From: DATBLE01 sp963791425
GTDB taxonomy: Bacteria > Actinomycetota > Thermoleophilia > Gaiellales > Gaiellaceae
Reading direction: 5' to 3'
Assembly: GCA_963791425.1 (NCBI GenBank)
Contig: CAWBSE010000003.1
Location: forward strand, 620,001 to 684,000
Length of the DNA: 64,000 nucleotides
Shown: positions 26,281 to 35,056 of the stretch, one piece after another
Position numbering within the stretch: position 1 is the stretch's first letter
Layout: the number at the start of each line of letters is the position of its first letter
Program-made: the position numbers and the translations under genes
Notes under the pieces: generated by a model
What the model was told of the DNA's origin: nothing
Database searches by the model: none
The model's input: only the letters and a program-made list of their open reading frames with translations

Positions 26281-27210
26281 TCATGTCGTCAGCTGCGGGA
26301 TGGGCCAGAGCCAGAACTCGGGGCCGGCGACGTGCTGGCCGGGGTTGTGCAGCGGGTACTTCTTGATCTGCGCGTCCTTGCCGGTGCCCTTGACGTAGTC
26401 GACGCTGAAGGCGCCGCCGAGGACGAGGTGGCCCTCGACGATCGAGTACGTGTACCGGTCGAGCGCGCGGACCGGCGGGCCGGCCGTGCGGTTGCCCTCG
26501 GTGTCGTACTGGCCGCCGTGGCACGGGCAGCCGAAGCCGGCGGGCTGCACCGGCGTCTTCTTGACGATCACGTTGCCGGCGCGGTCCTTCTGCTCGGTCG
26601 ACTTGTTCGTGTCGACCGGGCCGTTCGGCTGCACCGGGCAGCCGAGGTGCGCGCAGTGGTTCGACAGGATCGTGAAGCTCGGCAGCTTGCCGAGGAAGCC
26701 GTTGTTGCGGATGTAGGCGGTGCGCCGCGACACCTCGCCCGCGGCCGGGTCGTCGACGAAGGTGGTGATGATGAACTTCCCGAGCGGGAAGTCGTTGACC
26801 GGGCCGAGGTTGATGTGCTTGAACTTCTGGCCCTCGAACGCCGACGCGCTCAGCATTCCGAGCGGCGGGATCATGATCAGCCCGCCGATGACGGCGCCGA
26901 GGCCGAGCGTCGTGACCTCGAGAAACTTGTCGCGCGGGTACGTCTCGGAGTCGTGGGCGGCGACCATCGCCGGGCTCGCGGTCGGGTCGTCCTTCGACGG
27001 CGGCTCGGGCTCCTCGCCCTCCTTGTCGCCGGACGAGAGGTCGTGAACCCAGACGACGCCGAACAGCAGCGCGATCACGGCGCCGATCGCGACGGCGATC
27101 CAGCTGACGATCAGGCCGACGAGAAGGACGACGAGACCGATGGCGAAGCCGACCGGCCACATCGAGGGCGCGGGAAGATTCGGCTTATCGTCGCCCTGCT
27201 TGGGCTCCAC
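26281..27210 (-). CDS. Rieske iron-sulfur subunit of the bc complex
   Basis: 309 residues. The [2Fe-2S] ligands are C186/H188 in CAHLGC and C228/H231 in CPCHGG; C191 and C230 can form the usual disulfide. Two N-terminal membrane helices (about 18-37 and 38-56), a charged loop and a third hydrophobic segment (about 101-120) precede the Rieske domain, as in actinobacterial QcrA. A 25-residue insert (residues ~193-224) lies between the two ligand loops. The GTG start at 27210 has a strong AAAGGAGG seven bases upstream. First gene of the bc operon. Confidence 0.95.
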   Translation of the reverse strand: MEPKQGDDKPNLPAPSMWPVGFAIGLVVLLVGLIVSWIAVAIGAVIALLFGVVWVHDLSSGDKEGEEPEPPSKDDPTASPAMVAAHDSETYPRDKFLEVTTLGLGAVIGGLIMIPPLGMLSASAFEGQKFKHINLGPVNDFPLGKFIITTFVDDPAAGEVSRRTAYIRNNGFLGKLPSFTILSNHCAHLGCPVQPNGPVDTNKSTEQKDRAGNVIVKKTPVQPAGFGCPCHGGQYDTEGNRTAGPPVRALDRYTYSIVEGHLVLGGAFSVDYVKGTGKDAQIKKYPLHNPGQHVAGPEFWLWPIPQLTT

Positions 27211-27241
27211 CTCAACGCCTCCTTTCGACCTGCTCTGCGGG

Positions 27242-27271
27242 ATTCAAACGACCGCCCGCATACGGTGTCAA
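27242..27271 (-). promoter_or_regulatory. Candidate sigma-70-type promoter of the bc/menaquinone operon
   Basis: On the minus strand a perfect TTGACA (27271-27266) is followed after 18 bases by TTGAAT (27247-27242), about 31 bases before the Rieske start codon. The 115-base gap between ubiD and the Rieske gene is the largest in this block, which fits a separate transcription start here. Confidence 0.45.
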
Positions 27272-27325
27272 CGACGTACCACTTGTAACAGCAACGCCGA
27301 GCGCACTATGACGGATCGGCCGGTC

Positions 27326-28778
27326 TCACGGAGCGGGATCCGGAAGGCCGTATTCCGACCACCGCCGGGTGACGAGATCTTCGATCTCGGAGGACATGCG
27401 GATCTCCTCCGGCCAGGCCCGCGCGCCCTCCTCCGGAAGCTTGTGCGTCGCGTCGATTCCGAGCTTTCCGCCGACGAATTGCGTGCCCGGCGCGTGGTCG
27501 AGATGGTCGAGCGGGCCCTCGCTGATCAGGACGTCGCGCTTGACGTCGACGTTGGCGGTGACCCGGAAGAACACCTCCTCGTAGTCGTGGACGTCGACCC
27601 ACTCGTCGACCACGACCACGCACTTCGTCAGGCTCAGCATCCCGAGCCCCCAGACCGCGTGCATGATCTTCTGCGCCTGGCCGGGAAAGGTCTTCCGAAT
27701 GGAGACAATGGCGCAGTTGTGGAACGCGCCGGCGACCGGCAGGTCGTAGTCGACGATCTCCGGCACCGACATCCGCACGGCCGGCAGGAAGATCCGCTCG
27801 GTCGCCTTGCCGAGCCACGCGTCCTCGGCGGGCGGCTTCCCGACGACGATCGACGGGTAGATCGCGTCCTTCCGCATCGTCATGGCGGTGATGTGGAAGA
27901 CGGGGAACGGCTCGGGCGGCGTGTAGTAGCCGGTGTGGTCGCCGAACGGCCCCTCGACGCCCACGTCGCCCGTCTCGACGTAGCCCTCGAGCACGATCTC
28001 GGCCTGCGCGGGCACCTCGAGGTCGACGGTCTTCGCCTTGACGAGCTCGACCGCGTTGCCGCGCAGGAAGCCGGCGAGCATCAGCTCGTCGATGTGCTTC
28101 GGCAGCGGCGCGGAGGCGCTGTAGGCGGTGACCGGGTCCAGGCCGATCGCGACGGCGACCTCGAGGCGGCCGTCGGTCGCGAGGTAGTCCATGCGCCCGT
28201 CCTTGTGCACCTGCCAGTGCATGAACGTCGAGCGCCGGTCGATCTTCTGCATCCGGTACATGCCGACGTTGCGGCTGCCCGTCTTCGGGTCCTGCGTGAT
28301 CACGGCGGGCAGGGTGATGAACGGCGCCGCGTCGTCGGGCCAGCAGGTCTGGATCGGGAGCAGGTCGAGGTTCACCTCGTCGCCGGTGAGCACGACCTCC
28401 TGGCACGGGCCGTTGCGCACCGACTTCGGCACGCGAGTCGGCGATCGACTTGAGCTTCATCAGGCCGCTGACCTTGTCGCGGAAGCCTTCCGGCGGCTGC
28501 ATCTCGAAGATGTCGCCGAGCTTCTGGCCGATCTCGTCGAGCGAGTCGACGCCGAAGGCGAGACACATCCGCCGCTCGGTGCCGAACTGGTTGATCAGCA
28601 GCGGGAGCTGCGAGCCCTTCGGGTTGGTGAAGAGCAGCGCCGGCCCGCCGGCTTTCACCGTCCGGTCGACGATCTCGGTGATCTCGAGATGCGGATCGAC
28701 CTCCGCGTCGATGCGGACGAGCTCGCCCTCGCGCTCGAGCAGCGCGATCCAGTCGCGGAGGTCGCGCGTGGTCGCCAT
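27326..28778 (-). CDS. ubiD: UbiD family decarboxylase (MqnL-type role likely), frame-broken
   Basis: Prenyl-FMN-dependent (de)carboxylase, about 484 residues after bridging a shift near 28434. N-terminal frame: RDLRDWIALLEREGELVRI, GPALLFTNPKGSQLPLL. C-terminal frame: GRNVGMYRMQ-like segment (SRNVGMYRMQKIDRRS), MHWQVHKDG, GPFGDHTGYYTPPEPFPVF with the family E/R region, and VAGAFHNCAIVSIRKTFPGQ. With UbiX in the same block it should remove the carboxylate from prenylated 1,4-dihydroxy-6-naphthoate. TAGACT lies eight bases before the ATG. Confidence 0.92.
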
Positions 28779-28786
28779 CGGGATTG

Positions 28787-28792
28787 AGTCTA
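28787..28792 (-). promoter_or_regulatory. -10-like box before ubiD
   Basis: TAGACT on the minus strand, eight bases before the ubiD ATG, overlapping the stop codon of the upstream aspartic protease-like gene. It would give an almost leaderless ubiD transcript. Confidence 0.35.
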
Positions 28793-29163
28793 GGCGGCGA
28801 GGCGCATCATCAGCCCGGGCACCGGGATGAGCCTGCCCGCGACCGGGTCCGGTGCGAGCAGGAATTCCTCGAGCGTGACCGCGCCGAGCAGGGGGTGGTC
28901 TCCGAAGACGACCAGCGTGTACTGCTCCCGGCCCTCGAACCGAACCCAGGCCCGGCCGAGATCGCGCTCCACCTCGCTGCCGTCGGCGAGGACAAAACGA
29001 GCCTGGTAGTCGACCGTGACGCCGAGCTCTCGAAGCAGCGACTTCGGCAGGACCGTGTACGTCGAAGTGGTGCCGGCTGAACCGCTGTCACGAGCGCGTC
29101 AACGTGCTCGAACCGGTCGCGCGAGAGACCGCCGACTTCCAGCTGGACGCTGAACGTGCCCAC
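28790..29163 (-). CDS. Retropepsin-like clan AA aspartic protease, frame-broken
   Basis: Small single-domain protein of about 124 residues after bridging a shift near 29091. The restored sequence has VDALV followed by DSGSAGT (catalytic Asp-Ser-Gly), TYTVLPKSLLRELGV, an RFVLADGSEVERDLGRA strand pair and the late LLGAVTLEEFLLAPDP segment with GRLIPVPGLM at the end, matching small bacterial clan AA proteins that act as dimers. It starts at GTG 29163, with TATGAC six bases upstream. The substrate is unknown. If the frame break were real it would be inactive. Confidence 0.6.
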
Positions 29164-29169
29164 GGATCC

Positions 29170-29175
29170 GTCATA
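29170..29175 (-). promoter_or_regulatory. -10-like box of a leaderless promoter for the aspartic protease-like gene
   Basis: TATGAC on the minus strand, six bases before the GTG start, inside the 44-base gap to the divergent epimerase gene. Confidence 0.35.
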
Positions 29176-29207
29176 CCGGCCGGGCGCCCGGTGCGAAAGT
29201 GGCGACT

Positions 29208-30083
29208 ATGGCCATCGTCTACGTCACCGGAGCGAGCGGATTCATCGGCTCACATGTCGCCCGCGAGTTGCGCGAGCAGGGTCACGACGTCCGCGACGAA
29301 TGGGTCGACCTGCTCGACGCTCCGCGGCTCCGGCGCGCGGTCGCCGGGTGCGACGCGGTCGTCCACGTCGCCGCGCTGTACAGCTTCACCGCGCCGGCCG
29401 CGGAGCTCGAGGCGGTCAACGTCGGCGGCACGCGGAACGTGATCGAGGCGGCCCGCGCCGCCGGCGCGCGGCTCGTCGCGACCAGCTCGTGCGCGACGTG
29501 CGGCCCCGTTCCGGGGCGCCAGGCGACGGAGGAGGATCTCCCGCCCGACTGGGAGCTGGCCGTCCCGTACAAGCGGACGAAGCTCGAGGCGGAGCGGCTC
29601 GTGCTCGCGGCGGGCGGTGTCTGCGTCAACCCGACGACGCCGGTCGGGGACGGCGACCGCGCACCGACGCCGACCGGAGCGATGATCCGCGGCATCGCGA
29701 CGGGCCGCTACCGCGCGTACCCGCGGATCGGCGTGAACGTCGTCGACGTGCGCGACGTCGCACGCGGGCACGTTCTGGCGCTCGAGCACGGCCGGCCCGG
29801 CGAGCGGTACCTGCTCGGCGGCGCCGACGTGACGATGCGCGAGCTCTTCGCCGCGGTCGCCAGGCTGGCCGGCCGGCCCCGCCCGCGCCTCGCCGTCCCG
29901 TACGCGGCAATCCGAACCGGCGCCGCCCTCGGCCTGATCAACCGAAACGAAGCGATCCTGGCCCAGACCCCGGCGTACTTCTCCTGGGCGAAGGCGGGGA
30001 GGGAACTGGGCTACGCGGCGGGCCCGGTCGAACCGGCCCTGGCCCGTGCGGTGGCGGATCTCCGGCCGCCAAGGCGTCCATAA
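29208..30083 (+). CDS. NAD-dependent epimerase/dehydratase (HpnA/dihydroflavonol reductase-like SDR)
   Basis: Extended short-chain dehydrogenase of about 291 residues. NAD(P)-binding motif VTGASGFIGSHVAR at the start, DAVVHVAALYSF, a TSSCATCG segment in place of the usual catalytic serine strand, and the catalytic YKRTK (Tyr-x3-Lys). The INVVDVRDVARGH-type region and overall length resemble hopanoid-associated HpnA proteins, but no hopanoid genes are visible. ATG 29208 is preferred over GTG 29199 because the strand-one sequence begins there. Confidence 0.8.
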   Translation: MAIVYVTGASGFIGSHVARELREQGHDVRDEWVDLLDAPRLRRAVAGCDAVVHVAALYSFTAPAAELEAVNVGGTRNVIEAARAAGARLVATSSCATCGPVPGRQATEEDLPPDWELAVPYKRTKLEAERLVLAAGGVCVNPTTPVGDGDRAPTPTGAMIRGIATGRYRAYPRIGVNVVDVRDVARGHVLALEHGRPGERYLLGGADVTMRELFAAVARLAGRPRPRLAVPYAAIRTGAALGLINRNEAILAQTPAYFSWAKAGRELGYAAGPVEPALARAVADLRPPRRP

Positions 30084-30084
30084 C

Positions 30085-30215
30085 GGACATGGCAGGGGGC
30101 AGACCCTTGCCATGTCCCCTTTGGACCGGCGGAGCGTGGTTGCGCCACGCCGGTGGAGCTCGGCGCGGAATCGTCCCACTTCCGCCACGAAAAGGGTCAG
30201 ACCCCTGCCATGTCC
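30085..30215. repeat. REP-like inverted and direct repeat in the 160-base gap after the epimerase gene
   Basis: GGACATGGCA (30085-30094) and its complement TGCCATGTCC (30108-30117) form a 10-bp-stem hairpin whose inner GGG/CCC extends the stem. A second partial copy lies at 30194-30215 (GGGTCAGACCCC followed by TGCCATGTCC). The AGACCC..TGCCATGTCC half is thus present twice in direct orientation about 98 bases apart. The GGGTCAGACCCC core is itself palindromic and resembles ends seen around REP/RAYT elements. It could also act as a terminator for the convergent genes. Confidence 0.55.
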
Positions 30216-30243
30216 GGAACGGACGATGCTCTGGCGAAAGGGA

Positions 30244-30372
30244 CTAGTGCTTCTTGAGCTTTCGGGACAGCGTCCCGAGGCCGATCACGGCGAGGAAGAT
30301 CAGGCCGACGATCAGCATGCCGGTGATGACGTCACGGCCTTCCTTGGCGGCATCGGCGAGCAGAGCGAGCAT
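30244..30372 (-). CDS. Tiny single-helix membrane protein (42 aa)
   Basis: MLALLADAAKEGRDVITG then a helix (MLIVGLIFLAVIGLGTL) and a basic end (SRKLKKH). It lies 11 bases downstream of the gene following hemL, on the same strand. No family recognised; similar tiny membrane proteins often attach to larger complexes, but nothing here shows a partner. Confidence 0.4.
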   Translation of the reverse strand: MLALLADAAKEGRDVITGMLIVGLIFLAVIGLGTLSRKLKKH

Positions 30373-30383
30373 CGAGCGCGAGT

Positions 30384-30851
30384 TTAACTCAGCCGGGCGG
30401 CGTGCAGGGAGAGGGCGTGATCGACCGCGTCGTCGGAGGCGGTCTCGCGGGCGTTGCGGCCTGCCGCCAGCGGCGCCTGGCCGAGGAACACGGCGGTGGC
30501 CGCCCACGCCTCGCCGTCGCCGGGGAGCGCGTCCGCCCGGAGCTGCGAGCAGCGGGAGATCAGCGCGGCGAGGTCGGCGATCGCGTCGACGCCCTCCTGC
30601 GCCGCGACCCGGACGAGCCCGTGCGCGTAGAGGTAGTCGCCGAGCAGGAGCGCCGAATGCCCGTCCTTCGGGGCGAACAACCGCGGCCGCCCGTAGTGGA
30701 GCAGGTAGCCCTCGTAGATCGTCTCCAGCCCCACCGCGTACCGCGCCTCGGCGAGGAGCGGCGAGAAGATCGCCTCGAGCTCACGCTCGCCCTCCGGCCG
30801 CAGCGCCTCGGCCCAGAGCGGGCTCTCGGCCGCCGCCTCGTCGGCGATCAC
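30384..30851 (-). CDS. Helical protein resembling the central part of a polyprenyl synthase, lacking its aspartate motifs
   Basis: 155 residues from GTG 30851, immediately after hemL. The segment LLLGDYLYAHGLVRVAAQEG, followed by IADLAALISRCSQLRAD, lines up by eye with GDYLFARAFAELAATGDE and LADAALCLARGEAMQ of the polyprenyl synthase encoded at 22436-23356. No DDxxD is present, so catalysis of that kind is not expected. It could be a non-catalytic subunit or an unrelated helical protein. Coupling to the haem genes is positional only. Confidence 0.4.
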   Translation of the reverse strand: MIADEAAAESPLWAEALRPEGERELEAIFSPLLAEARYAVGLETIYEGYLLHYGRPRLFAPKDGHSALLLGDYLYAHGLVRVAAQEGVDAIADLAALISRCSQLRADALPGDGEAWAATAVFLGQAPLAAGRNARETASDDAVDHALSLHAARLS

Positions 30852-30861
30852 CTCCCAGACA

Positions 30862-32115
30862 TCAAGCGAAGAAGCCGGCAACCGCCTCCACCGTCCTCTC
30901 GATCTCGGCGTCGCCGTGCACGGTCGAGACGAACATCGACTCGAACTGCGACGGCGCGACGTACACGCCCTGCTCGAGCAGGTGCCGGAACAGGGCGCCG
31001 TAGCGCTCGGTGTCGGCCGACTGCGCGTCGTCGAACCGCACCACCGGCCGGTCGCCCATGAACAAGGTGAGCATCGCCCCGACCCGCTGCACCCGACCGT
31101 ACGGGGACAGCCCGGCCTCGAGCCGCGCGCCGGTCTCCTCGAGCCGTTCGTACACCGACGGGTCGCGCAGCCGGCGCAGGACCGAGAGCCCGGCGGCAGT
31201 GGCGAGGGGATTCCCGGAGAGCGTGCCCGCCTGGTAGACGTCGCCCGCCGGCGCAAGGTGCTCCATCAGGTCGGCGCGGCCACCGAAGGCGGCGAGCGGC
31301 AGGCCGCCGCCGACGATCTTCCCGAGGATGGTCAGGTCGGGCGTGACGCCGAAGCGCTCCTGCGCCCCGCCGCGCGCGATGCGAAACCCGGTGATCACCT
31401 CGTCGAAGACGAGCAGCGCGCCGGAGGCGTCGCACAGCGCACGCAGCGCGTCGAGGAATCCCGGCTCCGGCGGGACGACGCCCATGTTCCCGGCGACCGG
31501 CTCGACGACGATCGCCGCGAGCCCCTCGCCCCACTGCGCGACCGCGGCGGCGGCGGCCTCGATGTCGTTGTACGGGCAGACGATCGTGTCGGCGGCCGCG
31601 CCGGTCGGCACGCCCGGCGACCCGGGGATGCCGAGCGTCGCCAGGCCCGAGCCGGCGCTCGCGAGCAGCGCGTCGGCGTGGCCGTGGTAGCAACCGGCGA
31701 ACTTGACGATCCGGTCCCGGCTGGTCGCGCCCCGGGCCAGCCGGATCGCGCTCATCGACGCCTCGGTTCCCGAGGAGACGAGCCGCACCATCTCGACCGA
31801 CGGCACCGCGTCGACGATCTCGGCGGCGAGGTCGACCTCGGCCTCGGTCGGAGCGCCGAACGACGTGCCGCGCCCGGCCGCCTCGACCACGGCGGCGAGC
31901 GTCTCCGGGTCCGCGTGCCCGAAGATCAACGGCCCCCACGACATCACCCAGTCGACGTAGCGGCGGCCGTCGACGGCCTCGATCTCCGCACCGGCGCCGC
32001 TGCGCATGAAGATCGGCTCGTCGAGCCCGACCGAGCGCATCGCGCGCACCGGCGAGTTGACGCCGCCGGGGATCAGCTCGAGCGCGCGCCGGTACAGCTC
32101 GGAGCGCGTCCTCAA
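30862..32115 (-). CDS. hemL: Glutamate-1-semialdehyde 2,1-aminomutase
   Basis: PLP enzyme making 5-aminolevulinate in the C5 haem pathway. 417 residues: LIPGGVNSPVRAMRSVG at the start, VSSGTEASMSAIRLARG, KFAGCYHGHADALL, VVEPVAGNMGVVPP, LLVFDEVITGFR, and the Schiff-base lysine in ILGKIVGGGLPLAAFGG. A TTG at 32115 overlaps the hemB stop as TTGA; a GTG two codons upstream is an alternative. Coupled to hemB. Confidence 0.96.
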   Translation of the reverse strand: MRTRSELYRRALELIPGGVNSPVRAMRSVGLDEPIFMRSGAGAEIEAVDGRRYVDWVMSWGPLIFGHADPETLAAVVEAAGRGTSFGAPTEAEVDLAAEIVDAVPSVEMVRLVSSGTEASMSAIRLARGATSRDRIVKFAGCYHGHADALLASAGSGLATLGIPGSPGVPTGAAADTIVCPYNDIEAAAAAVAQWGEGLAAIVVEPVAGNMGVVPPEPGFLDALRALCDASGALLVFDEVITGFRIARGGAQERFGVTPDLTILGKIVGGGLPLAAFGGRADLMEHLAPAGDVYQAGTLSGNPLATAAGLSVLRRLRDPSVYERLEETGARLEAGLSPYGRVQRVGAMLTLFMGDRPVVRFDDAQSADTERYGALFRHLLEQGVYVAPSQFESMFVSTVHGDAEIERTVEAVAGFFA

Positions 32116-33059
32116 AGCCACTCGGCGAGGTCCTTCGTCCAGTACGAGACGATGATGTCGGCGCCCGCGCGCTTGATCGCGGTCAGCGACTCGATCGCAG
32201 CGGTTGGCTCGTCGAGCCAGCCCTGCGCGGCCGCGGCCCTGACCATCGCGTACTCGCCGGAGACGTTGTAGGCGGCGAGCGGCAGGTCGAAGCGCTCGCG
32301 CACGGCGCGGATCACGTCGAGATACGGGAGCGCAGGCTTGACCATGATCACGTCGGCGCCCTCGGCGATGTCGAGCTCGCACTCGCGCAGCGCCTCGCGG
32401 ACGTTGGCGGGATCCATCTGGTACCCGCGCCGGTCGCCGAACGACGGCGTCGAGTCGGCCGCCTCGCGGAACGGCCCGTAGAACGCGGAGGCGTACTTCG
32501 CCGAGTACGCGACGATCGGCGTCTCGGGGAGCGCCTCGCGGATCGCGGCGACGCGGCCGTCCATCATGTCGCTCGGGCAGACGGCGTCGGCGCCGGCCTC
32601 GACGTGCGACACGGCCGTCCGCGCGAGCAGCTCGAGGGTCGCGTCGTTGTCGACCTCACCGTCATGGATGACGCCGCAGTGCCCGTGCGCGGTGTACTCG
32701 CAGAGGCAGACATCGGTGAGCAGGACGAGCTCGGGGAAGCGCGGCCGGAGCGAGCGCAGCGCCTGCTGGATGACGCCGTCGTCGTCCCAGGCGCCCGAGC
32801 CCTCGTCGTCCTTCTCGTCGGGGATCCCGAACAGGATCACCCCGCGCACGCCCGACGCGGCGAGACGCTCGACCTCCTCGCCGAGCTCCTCGACCGACCA
32901 GCGGCCCATCGCGGGCAGCGCCTCGTTCGGCTCGGTCCGCGACCCGACGAACAGCGGCATGACGAAGTCCTCGAGGTCGAGGCGCGTCTCGCGGACGAGC
33001 GAACGCAGCGCACCGGTTCGGCGCAGGCGGCGCAGGCGGATGACCGGGAACGTGCTCAC
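32112..33059 (-). CDS. hemB: Delta-aminolevulinic acid dehydratase (porphobilinogen synthase)
   Basis: Condenses two 5-aminolevulinates to porphobilinogen. 315 residues from GTG 33059. Zinc-binding cysteines in TDVCLCEYTAHGHCG, the two active-site lysines in AYSAKYASAFYGPFR and IMVKPALPYLD, and the RRGYQMDPANVREAL signature are all present. The cysteine-rich site marks the Zn-dependent type. Next gene in the operon is hemL. Confidence 0.97.
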   Translation of the reverse strand: MSTFPVIRLRRLRRTGALRSLVRETRLDLEDFVMPLFVGSRTEPNEALPAMGRWSVEELGEEVERLAASGVRGVILFGIPDEKDDEGSGAWDDDGVIQQALRSLRPRFPELVLLTDVCLCEYTAHGHCGVIHDGEVDNDATLELLARTAVSHVEAGADAVCPSDMMDGRVAAIREALPETPIVAYSAKYASAFYGPFREAADSTPSFGDRRGYQMDPANVREALRECELDIAEGADVIMVKPALPYLDVIRAVRERFDLPLAAYNVSGEYAMVRAAAAQGWLDEPTAAIESLTAIKRAGADIIVSYWTKDLAEWL

Positions 33060-33076
33060 CCCGGAAGGGTAGTCCG

Positions 33077-34406
33077 CTACGTCGCCAGGCGGCGGACCGA
33101 GAGCCGCGCGAGCGCACCGAACAGCCCGGCGAGCCCGATCAGCCACGCCCCCTCGCGCGCGATCGTCGACCACGGCGAGCCGTCGTACAGCGCCGACGCG
33201 AAGAAGCGCACGGAATGGACGAACGGGAAGAGGTCGCTGATCCAGGCGGCGACCGGGACGATCTCCTTCGGGACGAGCCCGAGGAAGATCACGGGCAGCA
33301 CGACGAGGATCGCCACGAGCGAGGCGGCCCGCGACTCGCGGGCGAGCGCACCGATCAGCGCGCCGACCGCGCCGACCGCGGCCCCGGCGAGCAGCACGCC
33401 GACGAGCACGAGCGGCAGGCGCTGCCACGGCTCGCCCCCGGCGACGTTGCCCGCCTGCACCGCGATCCCGAAGCCGACGAGGATCGCGAACCCGACCGCG
33501 AGCGCGACCGTGACCGCGAGCGCGACCTTCGCGACGACGAGCTGGCCGAGACCGACGAGGCCGCGGACGAGCCGCCCGATCGCGTTCTCGTCGCGCTCGG
33601 CGGCGATCGCGCCGGCGGCGAGGAGGAGCCCGAGGAAGCTGATCGTGATCGCCAGCCCGTACGCCTGCACCTGCGCCGAGAGCAGCGACGTGCGCCCGCG
33701 GCCCTTCGCCTCGTCGAGGACGATCGGGCTGGCGGTCGCCCGGATCGCGTTGTCGGTCAGCGCGAGCGCCAGCCGCGCGTCGTGGACGAAGTCGGCGATC
33801 TTCGCCTTCTGAGGCGAGTCCGGCATGGTTTCAAGCAGGCGTTGCGTCCCGTCCAGCCCGATGATCGAGAAGTCGTGGCCGAGCACGGTGCCGGTGCCGC
33901 CGTGCAGGAGCAGGTCGACGTACTTGATGTCTGCCTCGATGAACGCCTTCTGCAGCTTGAGGTTGAGGTTGTAGACGAGCGACTGCATCTGCTGGCGCAC
34001 CCGCGGCGTGATCCCGCCGGTGCCGGTCGCGAGCGTCAGGTGGGGGCTGGAGACGAGCCCCTCGATGTCGGCGACGAACCCCTGGGGCACGGTCACCACC
34101 GCGGCGACCCGGCCGGAGGCGAGCTGCTGCGCGGCCTGCGTCCTCCGACATGCGGACGATCTCGACGTTCTTCGCGACGTCGTTGATCAGGTTGTCGATG
34201 CTGAACGTCTCGCCCGCGACCGTCAGCCGGTGCGGAATCCCGTCCTTGTCGACGAACGCCACGCGCGGCTTCGCGTTCGCATACGCCGCGGTCAGCCCGA
34301 TCAGCAGCGCGATCACGAGCGGATACGCGATCAGCACGCCGAGCAGCGCGGGTGAGCGGCGCAGCACGAGCAGGTCCTTGCGCAGGACGAGCCAGACGGG
34401 CCTCAT
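33077..34406 (-). CDS. ABC-2 type transporter permease, frame-broken
   Basis: Membrane component of an ABC exporter, about 443 residues after bridging a shift near 34141. N-terminal helix (LGVLIAYPLVIALLIGLTAAY), a long extracytoplasmic domain (positions ~50-215, including TGTGGITPRVRQQMQ) and five to six C-terminal helices (LAITISFLGLLLAAGAIA, ALAVTVALAVGFAILVG, LVLVGVLLAGAAVGAVG, LVAILVVLPVIFLGLV). The layout matches ABC2_membrane_3/YhgE-type permeases. ATG 34406 overlaps the ATPase stop as ATGA. Substrate unknown. Confidence 0.85.
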
Positions 34407-35056
34407 CGCAGGCTCCCGGCCGCCTCGGAGGTGAGGAACGCCGCCGCCGGCCCGTCGAAGACGACGGCGCCGTCGAGGAGCGCGACCACGCGGTCGGCGA
34501 CATGCTCGAGGTCCTCGAGGTTCTGCGTGACGAGCACGACCGCACCGCCGCCGTCGCGGACGCCGCGCGCCGTTTCCCACAGCCGCCGCCGCTGGCGCGG
34601 GTCGAGCGCCGCGGTCGGCTCGTCGAGCATCAGCACCTGCGGGTCGGGGAGCAGCGAGATCGCGAGGTCGAGGCGCTGCCGGTTGCCCACCGACAGCGTC
34701 GCCGCGGGGCGGTCGTCGGTGGGCAGCTCGAGCCGCGCGAGCAGGGCGTCGGGGTCGCCGGCCCGTTCGAGCCCGGCGAAGACCTCGAGGTTCTGCCGCG
34801 GCGAGAGGCGGCCGTAGTGCGCCGGCCGCTGGGGCATCCAGCCGGCACGCACGCCGTCTGCGCGCTCGACCGTGCCCTCGCTCGGCTCCAGCGCGCCGGC
34901 GAGGATCGCGAGCAGCGTCGACTTCCCGGCACCGTTCGGACCGACGAGCGCAACCGCCTCGCCACCGCGCACGTCGATGTCGGTCGGCTGGAGGGCGACG
35001 TGGCTGCCGAACCGGCGGGCTACGCCCCGGGCCGAGAGAAGCGGGGTTCCGCTCAC
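34403..35056 (-). CDS. ABC transporter ATP-binding protein
   Basis: 217 residues from GTG 35056 (GTGA overlap with the AI-2E gene). Walker A GPNGAGKST, Walker B VLMLDEPTAALD and a final switch region VVLVTQNLEDLEH, with Gln in place of the usual His. The signature motif is LSVGNRQR rather than LSGGQ, and the Q-loop region is GWMPQRPAHYG. Partner of the adjacent ABC-2 permease. Confidence 0.92.
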   Translation of the reverse strand: MSGTPLLSARGVARRFGSHVALQPTDIDVRGGEAVALVGPNGAGKSTLLAILAGALEPSEGTVERADGVRAGWMPQRPAHYGRLSPRQNLEVFAGLERAGDPDALLARLELPTDDRPAATLSVGNRQRLDLAISLLPDPQVLMLDEPTAALDPRQRRRLWETARGVRDGGGAVVLVTQNLEDLEHVADRVVALLDGAVVFDGPAAAFLTSEAAGSLR

